Below, one piece after another: positions 1 through 12,492 of a stretch of DNA of 64,000 nucleotides (position 1 is the first letter of the stretch; the number at the start of each line of letters is the position of its first letter). Source of the stretch: Anthoceros angustus (taxonomy: Eukaryota > Streptophyta > Anthocerotopsida > Anthocerotales > Anthocerotaceae); the NCBI GenBank assembly GCA_010909165.1, contig VJWM01000203.1, positions 186,001 through 250,000 of the forward strand. Reading direction: 5' to 3'. Made by a program: the position numbers and the translations under genes. A model generated the notes under the pieces. That model was not told the origin of the DNA and made no database searches. It saw only the letters and a program-made list of their open reading frames with translations.

Positions 1-3000
1 CTAATATGCTCCGCTTAAGGCGTGTTAGGATACATGACCCTTTCGTTAGGGTTATGTATGTAATAAACGCATCACCGTTAGTTGCCTAGTAGGTAGGTTA
101 TAGTGAAGAGACATGACTCTGGATATTCTCAGACAAACACCACGCGTTCAATTGATTATCTTTACTTTTGGCAATTCCGTGTGTGTTCATGTCTTAGCAC
201 ACATGCCTTATGTAATTTTGACACTTCGAACCCTGGATGGCGGAGGCAGAGGACCTGGTGGAGAAATGGCACCTCGACGTCTTTAAGGAGGTGTGGACAT
301 TTGACAGCATCGCATTTGTCAGGGAATACGCCCGGAAGATGTTGGCAGCGGCCAACAAGGAGGTCCGATCCAAGAACCTCCGGGAGGATCCTAGGAGGTG
401 GACCTTGAGGTCCTCGAGGCGCTTTCATAACCGCCAAAGATAAGAAATTGGGGCGAGTCCTGAGCCCTCAAGGCAAGAGGAAGATAAGCGGTAAAGGCTA
501 ATGTTGGCCGGACGCAGCGAACAACCAACGCTGGCGGTCGACGGATGAGGAGAGCAGTGCCGTGGATCATTGTCCAGCGCTTCACCAAGCAGATCACCTT
601 GGACAATTTATTGGTGTTCTCGCATGGCCGCAATGGGCAAGAGGGCCGACTGGGAGGATCATCTCGCCTAGCTTCACCCGAGGCTCACAAGCCGAGAGCG
701 AGAAGCCACCTCCGTGACTATCCCATATCTCGATCCATGTGTGGGACACTGGCAACCTCCTCAAGGAGGGGAAGAGCGCGCCCGGAAGGGGTCAAGGCCC
801 TACCGAAGCGGAGCTGCAAAGGCGCCAGGAGGAGGCCCACCCCCGAGACCTATCTCAGACCAAATCTGGTCCGGGAGAGGACGACTGAGGATTCCGACTC
901 ATATCGTTCGAACTACCTCACCACCTAGGGAAGTGTGGAAGATATCCCCGCTCCTCCTGGCGCCCCCACCCGGCCAGCAGGCAAAGACAGAGGCGGCCCT
1001 GTATGAGTCACGCTCCGGGCCCGATGGCTCCGGCATCAAACAGCCACCACGATCACCAGGCCCCGAGGCCTGACTCGACCTCGGGGACCAAGAGGAAGAT
1101 GGTGCCACTACCAACGCAAAGCACCTGGACGGCTACTGGGCTCGCCAACGGAGGGCGGTGGAGGCGAGGAGGCGTGAGAAGGGCGGAAAGGGACGCCGCC
1201 CTAAGGACCGAGAGGCCAGCAGCACTCCCCACCCGGAGCCGGGTCCTGCCTCCGGGACCGAGAGGCAAGAGGGTGGGCCCCGAACCCCTCACCCTCCGAG
1301 CTCCTGTGGAGAAAGACGGCTAACAAGGAATTAGGCCAAACCCCAAGGCGAATGGACTCACAGAGAAAGCTAATGGATTGCTTTTGCGGATCCTCAACAA
1401 GTTGACCATCACACACTTACGATTGGGACCGAAGCTTCACTCAGGCGCTAGGGCGACAGCATAATGGGAGAAGGTGACCACACAACAGATTCCCCCTACT
1501 ACCTCACCTATGGGCACTCACAGTCATGCCCATTGAGTTTGAAGTGCCAACGTTGAGAGTCCAGAGCATAAGAGGATGACGGTGGAGGAGAGCCATTGAG
1601 AGGCTCATAGGCTTTGTTCAGGTGAGAATAGGGAACAAGCCTTGGGCCCCACGTAACGCCCAAGAGAAGAGGAAGGAATGGCATGACCTAAGTTGCAAAA
1701 ACAAGAGTACGTTGTTCGGGACTTGGCGTTCTTTGTATGACAAGTACATGCACTTCGAAGTCGATCTTAGATGGATGGGTCCCTGCTGTGGTGCCGCAAG
1801 TTCGACAATGGATCCATACACGCAAAGAACTTGATGGACTGCTACAACCGGGGTCAATGGTTGGCGTGAAGAAGTATTAATAAGTTGGCGGGGCCAACAA
1901 ATGAGAAGGGAGTATGTGGTGACCACATGGGTACTCGAGACCCCCTCGAAAGGAGTGTTTTTGTTTTGTGTTTAAGTTGTGAGAATCGTGTGGAGTTGGA
2001 ATGTGAAGTAGGTTAGGAAATAAGAAAAGTCTACTAGAGCCTAGTAGGAGGAAGAGTCTAGTCCCGATCGGATGTAACCTGAGGGTTTCGCCGATCTGTT
2101 AACGCGGTGCTAGGCCGCTACAGACTGTTGTTATGATGAACCGACTCGGAGCCTGCTATGGTAGCAACCAAGTCGGAGTTATTTTCCGATAAATTGGAAA
2201 ACCAATTGGCGAAATCATTGGAAATACCCGAACGGAAGTAACGGGGGTCCTATTAGCAATTAAGTCCAGTGGAGGAATAATATTTGCGAACCGGCAAGGC
2301 GGAGACACCGCTCAAGCTCGAGCGTGACCGTGGAGGCGGAGGAAACGCGACACAAGGCGGTCACAATGAGTCGCGAGCGCGACGAGCCAAGAAGGCCGAA
2401 TCGGAATGGCAGTCCGGGGATGCGCGGATCAAGCGGTGGAAGCTGAGGCCGAAGGTGACGACAGGCTACGTAGGAGGAGCCGAGGCGAACGACGGTGAGG
2501 AAGCTCGGGCGTGGCGGGAAGCAAGCAGGCCGGGCGCTGGCCAGAAATCTCGCCCAACAGGAGTGGGAATAATCGGGCCGAGCAGCTCTGAGGCGGGGCG
2601 CGCGGGGCCGGTACTGCAAGAAATCGAGGAGAGCAGGCATAGGGTAAGTGAGGGGCCGAGGAATTGCCAGGAAGAGGGTGGCACGGCGTTGCACGCACCG
2701 GGAGCTGACAAAGGGTGGTGACGGCGCACAGGGGTCACCGCTCAACCGTGGTTGCGGCAGGATACACCCCGGACCTCACATATTTGAGGTAGGAAGGCGG
2801 GCTTGAGCGAGCAAAGTGCATGTTGACATGAGGAGAAGGCTTGTGGGAAGTGGTGCTAAGTCGACATGAAAACGCCGACGGGTGTCCAGATAGGGTGGTC
2901 GCGCTGTGTTGTGGGACACAGATACCAAGCCGAGGCAAGGAAAGGCCGAGAGCCGTGATGTGGAGGGAGATTGGTGATTCCATGAGAAAATCCGGGCACT

Positions 3001-6000
3001 CGCCACTGTGGATGGGTACGAGGAGCCGAGCGCAACTCAGGGATCCTCCACAGGCTAAGAAGAAATTTGTGGAGGAGTCGACCGAAAGGCCGACACATGT
3101 AAGGCTTGTGGGAAGTGGTGCGTGTGTAGGGACACTTTGCCTGTGAACTCAGCCGCCACAGGAAGCATGGCCTAAGAAGAACACTCCGGTGGCCATTGAG
3201 GCCATTACCCCAAAGGGCCCAACATGGGGCAATCGGAGAGTGAAAGCGGTTCTTTGGTGGCTAAGCATCACTTGTCCTTCATGGACAAAAGTGGTGCTAC
3301 AAGAGCTGTTTGGTTCTGGAATGTGCAGACACATGAGGAGAAGGCCATGTGGGAAGGCAACACGAGAACCAACCCCGCATGGAATATTCGATTGTTCCAG
3401 TCATGATGAGGCCTCAAGAGGAATGTGGTGGAATAATCATTGATCCTTTCGAAGCCATCTCCCAAAAATTGCAGGAGGCATGTCGCCATTGCTCCCACAT
3501 TGTCTAGGGTGGAGAATGGGTGGGTCACCAACAAGTTAGACCCCGAGCTGGCCGGATTAGCCAAGTGGATCCTGTGCTCTCCTCACTAAGAAGCTAGAGC
3601 ACATTCGACCATTTTCTTGTCTTCTATGAGGTGGTGAGAGGGTCCAAGATAGATTGGGCTAGGATGTTCTATGACACAAGATGCGGAGAGGGACCACTTG
3701 ACCCTACCATCACCCAGCCCTCACCCTATCTCCTTCTTAATCCACGTTTTGACCATGCCAAGTTCTTTGGAGGGATAGAGATGGTCTCGACCTTCCATGC
3801 CCGGAGGCCGTGTTTGAAAGAAGGAAGCCCAAAGAGGAGTCGGAGGAAGAGGCCATCTCTCTGGGGGAGTGAAGATGAGAAGTCCAAGTGTCCATGAAGA
3901 GGAATGTGGCGGTTGCTAAGGTATCACGCGGTTGCTAACAAAGCAAGCTGGAGTTGCTAAGACCCAACAGCACCAAGAGAGGTCGGCCGAGCAACAGGGA
4001 CTCCAACCACTCCTAGAGCCACAAGAGCACGACCGGGAACTCACCCGGATGAGGATAAAAGGAAAGGCCAGGCGCACCGCTGCAGAGCCCGTGGCCGGGA
4101 AACCACAGTCAGGAGGAATCGGCCCAACCTTGGGCACGGCCGATCCGAGAAGTCACACTGCTCAAGGTGACCCTCAAGTATACCGGAAGTGGTGGCGGGG
4201 GAGTCGATTCGCGAGATAGGAAGGAGGAACCCATCCCCAGTAAGGTTTGGGGGACTAACATCACCCTGCCAGAGCTGGTCTCAGCTATGGCACGCACTAG
4301 GGGTGAGATGGAGGACCAGATAGCTCTGGTCCTCTCCTTGTTAGGTTTACAGCGCATAGGGGAACAACAGGGGAGCATGAAGGAGCTCCGTGGAATGAAG
4401 CGAGAAGGAGGTCTTGGAGGGACGCCTAGGTAGCATGGAAGTGGAAATAAGGAAGGTCCGAGAGTTGCAGAAGACCAAGGATCGTGGAAACCCTCATGGT
4501 TCACTGACGCACAAAGCACCATAGGGGAGCCGCACGTCATCTCGATGCGCAAGTTCAGCCGAAACTGGATGCCTACCGGCGCCACAAGAAGGAGAGGGAC
4601 GAGGCAAGGAAAGGTTGGAAGAGGCCAAGAGGGCCGGGATTGCAAGGAGAGCCACCGTGGAAGATGCGGAGCTCCATGGAAGAATCATTCTTGAGTTAGC
4701 AGTAGGAGGTTGCTAAGCAAGCAACCGCCGTGCTAAGGAAGCCTGCACTGCTGCTAAGGAAGCAACAACTCACTGCTAAGGAAGCAACAACTCCAAGACA
4801 GCTACAAGGAAGAAGGGGCAACAAGACCGTGAGGAGGACAAGCAGGCCGGGAGGCGGGTAAGCACCGCCTAAGAAGTCTAACTTCCCAATGGTGCATTAG
4901 ATTGAGGATGCTTATCAAGATAACCATGTGCAGATTCTCCTTGGAGGAGAGAAGATTGTCTCCGAAAGTTTATGTTGTTGTGGGCACGGGGGACATGGAG
5001 GTACTTGATCCATGCCTTGACGGCACCGGATCCTACCTATGGGTTGGATTCTTAGGAGGAAACTCTCACCGACCCATCCGAGTTCAAGAGCTCAGGAGGA
5101 GTACTGCATGCGAGCACAAGAGAGAGGAGTCCAGCTGAGGAGGTGGAGATTTTATGGGAGAGATTGCCCAACCAGCCAAGAGGGAGGAGAGCAAGAGGAG
5201 AACATGGGGCTAGGCGGCCTAGGAGGCCGGGAGGTAATAGGGGTAAGTGGCCCTCAAATAGCTAAAGGCCCATGTGTTATAGTAAATCTTATCCTCTCAT
5301 AGTGGATGAATTGAGATAGGCCTCTAGGATTGGTAGGCTAAGACCGATTGGTTTTTTGCAAGCCGCTTTTGTAATGATCTTGGGTATAAGGCGCCCTCTT
5401 GATGAAATGTAAGCAATGTTGGCCTAAGTCTCGGTGTTTGGGGGTGAGCACGGGGTTTGGGGGGGTTCCAGATCCAAAGGTGTAAGTCTAGGCACCGCTC
5501 TCCGGAGGAGCCGAGAAGACTACCAAGTTGCCCGGATCTGTGGCGGATCCGCAAGAGTGGTGGAAAGCAAGGGAGGAGCCTTGTGGTCTCCTTGGAGGGA
5601 GTCCTCAAGGTCAAGAGGAAGGGGTTGTGAAGCCGGGAGGCCGTCCTCCTTACTCATTCTCTGCAGCTTGTCTAGTACTCACCTTGTGTTTAAGTTTTGT
5701 GAGTGTCAAGGTCGTGGGAAGAGAAGACAAGGCGGGGAGCCTGTGTGGAAGAGGAAGGAAGTCAAGTGAGTTGGAGGCCTGTGGGCTTGTGTTTGGAAAA
5801 TGAGAGGAAAAGTGAACCGTGAGAGAAGTGGAGAATGCCGGACATGGAGAGTTCTTGATTGGCTGTTTGAGAGGAGTAAGAAGGACCGGAGAAGTCTCGT
5901 GATGGTTTGTGTTGCTGAAGAAGAGAGTGAGTGGAGGTTGAAGATCCGTGAGTGGACGAGATTAAGTCATAAGATAGAACAAGTATTTTGAGAGTTGGTG

Positions 6001-6930
6001 AAGTGTTGTAAGGGCCTGGATGAGAACCTTGTAAGGACCGGGAGGTACTGGAGTCTGAAAGTGAGATTGAATGGGGCAAGAGGTGTGAGAACAAGGAAAA
6101 GTTGAGTTGTCAAGAAACTTGGAGAATGTGGGAGGTGAGCCTCAAGGTGTGAGAGCGGAGAGTTTGTATGAGGAAAGCTGAAAGGTTGGAGGAGAGAAAA
6201 GGAGTCTCAAGAAGTACAAGAGTAAGGGGTTGAGTGCAACCCCGATTGGTGGATCTGACTTTGTAGGAAGATAAGAGAGAGGGTGTCCAACCTTATCCAC
6301 TTGGATCCCAAGTGGGTCCCAACTGCTATTAATAGCTGTGCCCGATCCAAGGTGGACCCCACTGCTAAAAATAGAGGGTGGTTGCTAAGATAACTGGTCT
6401 CATCTGCTAGGGTAGCAACAGGTCGTGTGGCTAAGATAGCTGTGTCCGGTGGTAGCCCTCGTCCAGAATCGCTAGGTGTTTGTGTCCTGTTTGTATTGGA
6501 TTGGCTATGTTTGGTTGTCTTGACACGAAATCACTCCCTTGGGTACGAATCTCAAGTCTACAACGATAAAGAGGATAAATGTGGCCTCTTTGTGACCACT
6601 TGGTTTAGAATACCACTCCACAGTAGCCTCAGCAGCTTTAGTCACACGAACCTGAACCTATCCTCCATCTGCCTCACAGCAGCGTCGGGACAGCCCACAA
6701 ATGTGCACTGTTTGTTTTTCCAGCATATGCTCAGATCCTCTGCACCATCTGCACACAAAATCTGTGAGACATTTAGTGAACTATGCCCGGATGAAGCTAC
6801 ACATCAGAATCTTGTCGGGCGTTAGTCTCACTTTCACTATCTTCAGGAAGCGGTATCAAACAGGCATTTTGGAAGGCACGAAGCAGTTCTGCATGCGTCA
6901 TGGATGAGCCCTTGCAGGCGTGAGTCAGCT
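1..6930. other. Gene-poor, decayed repetitive region
   Basis: No gene is supported here. The plus strand is purine-rich and carries only short, interrupted open frames. Stretches near 237-443, 3631-3897 and 4167-4433 read like worn protein-coding sequence, for example charged, helix-like peptides at 4167-4433, but I could not match them to a family. No reverse transcriptase, integrase or gag zinc-knuckle motif was recognised. The word TGCTAAG recurs at about 3915-3960, 4708-4790 and 6333-6440. The most likely origin is old transposable elements; this is inference from texture, not from a recognised domain. Confidence 0.4.
4708..4796. repeat. TGCTAAG/GCAAC short repeats
   Basis: The word TGCTAAG, usually followed within a few bases by GCAAC, occurs four to five times here. 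Two near-identical units of about 22 bp (ctgctaaggaagcaacaact) lie head to tail around 4750-4793. Isolated copies of the word lie at 3915-3960 and 6333-6440. Function unknown. Confidence 0.5.
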
Positions 6931-7032
6931 AAGTTTTCCTTCTTTTCACACATGTTTAGCTCCGCTCACAGTGATCCTCTCTCAATGTTTTTTTGGTCGC
7001 GGATACTTTCTCTTCCTGTGACGGGCGTGTAA

Positions 7033-7668
7033 TGCGTTTGGTCCTTGGGGATTTAGCATCCATGCAGCTATGAGAATAAAGAATGATCGGCTTGAGAGCG
7101 TGCACGATTTACGCCTCATGCCAGAGCAAAGAAGTCAATACGTTTACTTTCGATTACGTGTCTCACGAGGGTGTTAAGATATGAATCGTTATCCATATAA
7201 GCAGCCCTAACTTATAATCGAGTTATGAAACGGGGCATTCGAGAAACGGTTACAACTTCTTTTGGACATGACCATCTTTCTTGATCTTAATTGAACATTC
7301 GCTTGTGAGCACCTTGCCTCTCCTCGTCCGGTCTTGTGTTTGTGTGGACGCTCTTTAAAAAATAAAGAATTGTATAGCGTTTCATTGTAATATTTTAGTG
7401 AAATATGTTATGAAATGCGCATTAATTTTCAAGGGGTCTTTTTCTTGTAGTGACAAGGACTTAAATGACCTCTTGTTATCCAAGATGCTCGTCTCAACCC
7501 AAGAGAGCCCTTTTTGGGTTGTTCCTCCTCGGGGGTAGGGGTGATGATTCATCTCGCCTATTAATAACATCTACTCTTCTTTACCCAAGAGAGAAAATGG
7601 CATATGATTCTCTCCTCTTTCTACGGAGGAGATGACGGTAACCAGATGAAGCCGGATTATAGAGACGC
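7033..7668. repeat. 636-bp tandem repeat, copy 1 (LTR-like)
   Basis: This copy is followed directly by a second copy with a constant offset of 636 bp. Each unit has a short leader of about 139 bp and then a segment that begins TGTTAAGATATGAATCG. In this copy the segment starts at 7172. The segment contains an AATAAA-like signal just before the run TTGTATAGCG, as a plant LTR would. No reading frame in the unit looks protein-coding. Confidence 0.75.
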
Positions 7669-8319
7669 TGCGTTTGGTCCTTGGGGATTTAGCATCCATG
7701 CAGCTATGAGAACGGCATCGCCGAGGCGTGTCGATTTACGCCTCGCGCTCGAGGCGGCGAAGTCAATACGTTTTTCATTTCGATTACAGGTTCGGCCTGA
7801 GAGGGGGTGTTAAGATATGAATCGTTATCCATATAAGCAGCCCTAACTTATAATCGAGTTATGAAACGGGGCATTCGAGAAACGGTTACAACTTCTTTTG
7901 GACATGACCATCTTTCTTGATCTTAATTGAACATTCGCTTGTGAGCACCTTGCCTCTCCTCGTCCGGTCTTGTGTTTGTGTGGACGCTCTTTAAAAAATA
8001 AAGAATTGTATAGCGTTTCATTGTAATATTTTAGTGAAATATGTTATGAAATGCGCATTAATTTTCAAGGGGTCTTTTTCTTGTAGTGACAAGGACTTAA
8101 ATGACCTCTTGTTATCCAAGATGCTCGTCTCAACCCAAGAGAGCCCTTTTTGGGTTGTTCCTCCTCGGACGTCAGGGGTAGATGGGATTCCCCATCTCGC
8201 CTATTAATAACATCTACTCTTCTCTTTACCCAAGAGAGAAAATGGCATATGATTCTCTCCTCTTTCTACGGGAGGAGATGACGATGACAACGAGATGAAG
8301 CCGGATTATAGAGACGCGT
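7669..8319. repeat. 636-bp tandem repeat, copy 2 (LTR-like)
   Basis: Second copy of the unit at 7033-7668. Here the presumed LTR start (TGTTAAGATATG at 7808) is preceded by a purine tract, GAGAGGGGG. That is the arrangement of polypurine tract plus 3' LTR in copia-type elements. Homology ends near 8319, where the sequence turns unique. A tandem LTR array or a TRIM-like element is likely. Confidence 0.7.
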
Positions 8320-8465
8320 GGCTGGAGGTGCATGTAGGAGGACGAGGAGGGTGCTACATACATGGACTTGGAATGCCTTTTGGGTAGGTGCATGAGGAGC
8401 TTGCTACATGCATGGACGTGGGCGCGCATTTTTGTAGAGGCGTATTTATTGGTGGTAGGAATCGG

Positions 8466-8517
8466 GACTGCAGGACGTAGTGGGGTTACTTGACTGCAGG
8501 ACGTAGTGGGGTTACTT
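8466..8517. repeat. 26-bp tandem duplication
   Basis: The unit gactgcaggacgtagtgggg plus six bases occurs twice, head to tail, starting at 8466 and 8492. Confidence 0.85.
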
Positions 8518-8519
8518 TT

Positions 8520-9862
8520 CTGTGAAACGCTTCAGCATGGAACAAATTGGCCAAAGACAAACCAACAACTTTTAAGTAATCAGACCGGTGAACAACAAAC
8601 TTCAGGTGAGGCCGAGTGTTACTTAGCGTTTTTGAGCTCTGGTAGTGGCCGTTGTCACGAAAGGTGTCGCTAGACCTCAGCATTCATGTTTTGAATTTTC
8701 ATTCAAGTCTTGTTTATAAGAGGTTGGTCCCAGGGTTTCGGTTGGCTAATAAGCTTCCCTTGTCAAAACCATCTTTATTTATTGTTATCTCATTAGTTGT
8801 ATACAGGGTTTATACCTACTTTGGTTGGGGGTGGGTGTGGTTATGAAGCATCGGGTAATGTGTAGCAATGTTGGCAAGCCGCTCTTCATAATGGTGATTG
8901 TTAGGAGGGCTTGTTAAAGGCTGTCGGGGAAGGGGTTTTTGGATGGTGTTCTCCCGGAGCTAGGCATAAAAGTGAACACATATTTTTTTACTACTCTCTT
9001 GCCTAGGTAGTTTCCAAGCCATATTTACTCGACCGAGAAGGCTCGCTTTGCGTTCAAATTTGGTGTTTTCTCGTATGTAGCTTTGTTGTATTGATGGAGT
9101 ACATGACAAGATTTTTTTGGTTTAAGAAGTAGTGGCCTATTTGGTTGGCTGGTGTTGTATTTTATGTGAGGCGACATAGGGCTGCGCTCATTTTACTGTA
9201 CCCTTGGGGTTTCCCTTTGATCTCTTTATTAGATGGGTTCACCCCATCTCCTCTCACAATTAAGAACTTGTTAGATACCTGTATAAGAAAAGACTGACTA
9301 GGAACCCTAAACAGAACCCACCCCAGCCATACGTTAAAGTGGAAAGCCCTGAGTGCGAAGGATTGGAAGTAGTCAGGCGAATTGTTACGTGAAAGGGGGA
9401 CCTGGGACCTGGACCTGGACCTCCTCCACCTGCGGGCAACCATCGGTGCATGCGGTGAATGGCTAAAGTGTGTTTGGCATGGCTGGTCACCTGTTGAATC
9501 GAATTTGTGAGTTGAAGGTGGTGATCGGCGCTGTTGCTCGAAGTATACTGAGAGTGGTGTGATTGCTGTAGAAGCACAAGACACAAAAGGAGCAGCAGCA
9601 CCATCAGCAGCAGCAAGAGCCGCAGCAGTAGCAGCAGTAACAGAAGAAGAAGGAGACGAAGACAGGAGAGGCAGCGGAGATAGAAGGGAACGGCTGGTGG
9701 GGAAGTTCGTAGTAGGAAGGAATGATCTGTGGCAGCAAGTGCATCAGCCATCTTTGAGCCTGCTGCCACTGACAACCTTGTGCAGCAGTGACCAGGGTTG
9801 CTTATTACGACCAGAGCTTGTGTTGTGGCGGCAAGGGAGAGGCGTTTTGGCGTGTGGCCCAA
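8520..9862. other. Intergenic stretch and RING gene leader
   Basis: No gene is recognised. The last 300 bases probably form the promoter and 5' leader of the RING gene. They include an imperfect CAG/AGC triplet tract at about 9588-9640, and open frames there on either strand are low-complexity products of that tract. Confidence 0.5.
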
Positions 9863-11140
9863 ATGTCTTCTGCGCAAAGCACGTCTTACTGGTGCCATCA
9901 GTGTCGTCGCACCGTCAGGTTAGGGCCTCCCCCTCCAGGGGCGGAGTTGTCTTGTCCCATATGCCATGAGGGCTTTCTGGAGGAGACGGAGAGTGGGGAT
10001 ATGCAACCCGGGCTCGATGTGTATGGCGCCGATCTAGACGGCGGCCCGGGCAGAGCTGATAGTGGGGCAGATCCAGGACGTATGCCAGGGTTGGGGCCCT
10101 TCCATGGGGCGGGACTCAGGGCGAGGGCTCCCCAGGGCGGCCAGCCCGCATTTTTGCAGGTGCTGGAAGCTATGTCCGCTGTCCTGCAGCAGATCCAGCC
10201 CGCCGGCTTCGATGCAGGAGGGCCGGAGGGGAATCCGGGGGCTGGGGATGGGGACAGGGTTAGGCCGGTTGGCCACGGCGTTTTCAACCCAATGCTGCTT
10301 TGGCAAGGGCAGATGCAACACCTTCTTGGCCAGGGGAACGTGGAGATTTTCTTCGACAATGGTGCGGGCGGGCCTCCCAGGCGGCTGCCTGGCAACTTTG
10401 GCGATTATTTTCTCGGCCCAGGCTTGGATCAGCTTATTCAGCAGTTGGCTGAGAATGACCCCAACAGGTATGGTGCACCTCCAGCATCCAAGTCAGCCAT
10501 AGATGCTATGCCTACCATTCAGATTCAAAAGGAGCATGTTGGGACAGATGCTGCTCAGTGTGCAGTTTGCAAGGACGAGTTTGCCCTTGGGTGTGACGTG
10601 AAACAAATGCCCTGCAAGCACATGTACCACGCTGAGTGTATACTGCCCTGGCTCGCCCAGCACAACTCGTGCCCAGTTTGTCGGTATGAGATGCCGACGG
10701 ATGATCCTGATTACAATCAGGCAAGAGCCGCCCAACAGCAAGCTATGGGGCCTGGTACAGCTCCTGGCGGGGAGGGTCTGGCAGCAGGGAATAGTGGTTT
10801 TACATTTCTGAGCGGCCATCCAAGCGGATTTCAGGGGGTGACTTCTGACTCCTCTCAATCTACAGGGGTGGCTGGTGGCGGCCCAGGAGTGTCACCGGGC
10901 ACCAACAGTGGTGGTGGAGCAACAGGAGCAGGTGCAGCCTCCGGCCGGCGCATATCTTTCCATCTCCCCTGGCCTTTCAGGACCTCGCCCCCTACTGAAG
11001 GGGAAGCTGCCAGCTCTAGCAGGGGCAATGGGAACACAGCATCAAGCACTGGCAACTCCGGTGGCAGTGGTCAGACATCCGTACCTGAAGAGCACGATGA
11101 CAGCTTTCTCTCGCGCGCACGGCATGAGGAGCTGGATTGA
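9863..11140 (+). CDS. RING-H2 E3 ubiquitin ligase with N-terminal zinc ribbon and C-terminal DUF1117-like motif
   Basis: A single-exon gene encoding 425 residues. The start chosen gives MSSAQSTSYWCHQC, which puts the family's N-terminal zinc ribbon at the very N-terminus (YWCHQC, then CPICHEGFLEE). The frame is open further upstream, but without family similarity. A canonical RING-H2 lies at about residues 233-273 with spacing C-x2-C-x14-C-x-H-x2-H-x2-C-x10-C-x2-C. A Gly/Ser-rich stretch follows, then RRISFHLPWPF near residue 361, the motif known as DUF1117. Plant proteins of this layout (RDUF1/RING1-like) are E3 ligases that pass ubiquitin from an E2 to targets, often in stress or ABA responses. 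The middle is disordered and rich in Gly and Pro. The substrate cannot be inferred. All key residues are intact and the gene looks functional. Confidence 0.93.
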   Translation: MSSAQSTSYWCHQCRRTVRLGPPPPGAELSCPICHEGFLEETESGDMQPGLDVYGADLDGGPGRADSGADPGRMPGLGPFHGAGLRARAPQGGQPAFLQVLEAMSAVLQQIQPAGFDAGGPEGNPGAGDGDRVRPVGHGVFNPMLLWQGQMQHLLGQGNVEIFFDNGAGGPPRRLPGNFGDYFLGPGLDQLIQQLAENDPNRYGAPPASKSAIDAMPTIQIQKEHVGTDAAQCAVCKDEFALGCDVKQMPCKHMYHAECILPWLAQHNSCPVCRYEMPTDDPDYNQARAAQQQAMGPGTAPGGEGLAAGNSGFTFLSGHPSGFQGVTSDSSQSTGVAGGGPGVSPGTNSGGGATGAGAASGRRISFHLPWPFRTSPPTEGEAASSSRGNGNTASSTGNSGGSGQTSVPEEHDDSFLSRARHEELD

Positions 11141-12492
11141 GGCCAGCTTGTGTTGATTGTACAGCGGCTCTCTCTGCCCCTGCCCTGTCACTGAGCTCCG
11201 GAATGGTAACCTGTGGATCCTGGTTCCACGTTGGAGCCATTTATGTCTGCCAGTGTCACCAGTTCTAGGTTTGCTACACCATCGGAGTGATCCTGTGGAT
11301 TGCGGAGACCGATGGTCGATCCGCGTCGCAGCTGGCTAGGATGTAGCAACTGTTTTTAGCTTATATTGTGAATTGGTTACAAGAGTGAAAACTGGTCAGC
11401 TTAGCCAGTCAGGCTGTGTGCGCAAGTTTGAGGGATCCTGCATCCTATTGATCTTCAAAAGTTTGTCTTTTCACTGCAGCGCAGCATGCAGCCTGTGGCG
11501 AATGCTCTCCTGCTGCAACCATGGGCTGATTGATTCCTGGTCACCTTCACTGTCCGGCCGGGAGTCAGGTGCTATGAGGCTTTGTAACAGGAGGCCGGTG
11601 GCTGTGTTGTGCGATCCGGTCGTAGTAGATTTTGACCAAGGAAGGCGTAGGTAGTAGCTGTACAGTGCTGCGCCTTTGGGAGCGTTTCACCTGGTTCAGG
11701 TGGATGAATCTGAGGGTTAGTACTTAGCCTAGAATCAAAAGGCGTTGGTATCTGCCCTGCCATCTCATTTGCTTGGGAAGCGACATCCATCCCGGAATTT
11801 GCTTCTGGTGTTGTCATGCGTCCTTCACTTAACTTCAGCAAGTCTAAGCTTGGCTTGGACCCAGCGGTTCCATTTCGCCCTTTTCTTTCTATAACCTGAT
11901 ATGCGAAGTAGATTGAGGTGCCTTCTGTCGTTTCTTTTTGTGAGTTGATACCCACCATGCCAGGTAAAGAAGGTTCCCTTTGCTTTGCACAATCCGATGC
12001 CACGATGCTAGTCGCACGCCTGGTAGAAGGGCTGTGTGTAGTATGCATGTAGTATGTATGCATGTGTGTTCAGTCTAAAACATGTCTCCGATCAATTCGT
12101 GTTTGTGCTAAAAACCAGGTTTTTAACTGTATGGTTCTGCTTATTACAAGGTTTCGATAGTTCACGATTGTGACACGAAAAATTCTGTTCTCCATCTGAG
12201 GCCGAAGCCGAAGGCCGTGTTGAAGGAATGGGTCTTTCAGTGGCAGGAGGATTTTCGTCCCCGGCCTCAGCAGCGTAAATGAAGAGAGTAGGTAGATTGA
12301 TGATCGGCAATGTTGCTTCCCGGAGCCTGGTTGAAGGTGAGGCCTGTCAGCGCAGCAGCCCTTTGGAGGATTGGTGCAGAAATCTATCGTCGCTACGAAG
12401 CACAGCAGAGCAACGCAAATCCGGGCCGCCTGCTTGTCTGCATGCCTACCCATTTCTAGCGGAAGATTGTATGAGCGGAGGAGCTGGCCGTA
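11141..12492. other. Intergenic region and RING 3' UTR
   Basis: This holds the 3' untranslated region of the RING gene and the leader of the next PPR gene. A minus-strand open frame of 163 codons (12063 to 11572) begins with ATG and has mixed, non-repetitive composition, but I see no family in it. It overlaps the likely RING 3' UTR and may be chance. Confidence 0.4.

Noticed and set aside
2260-2745. Overlapping open frames of 145-161 codons on both strands
   Set aside because: Low-complexity peptides from purine-rich DNA, with no recognisable domain and no consistent start.
1-6930. Possible gag-pol of a retrotransposon
   Set aside because: No RT, RNase H, integrase, protease or zinc-knuckle motif could be found in any frame.
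9260-9898. 212-codon minus-strand open frame with a poly-leucine stretch
   Set aside because: The leucines are the antisense reading of the CAG-type triplet tract in the RING gene leader, and the rest is antisense to the RING start.
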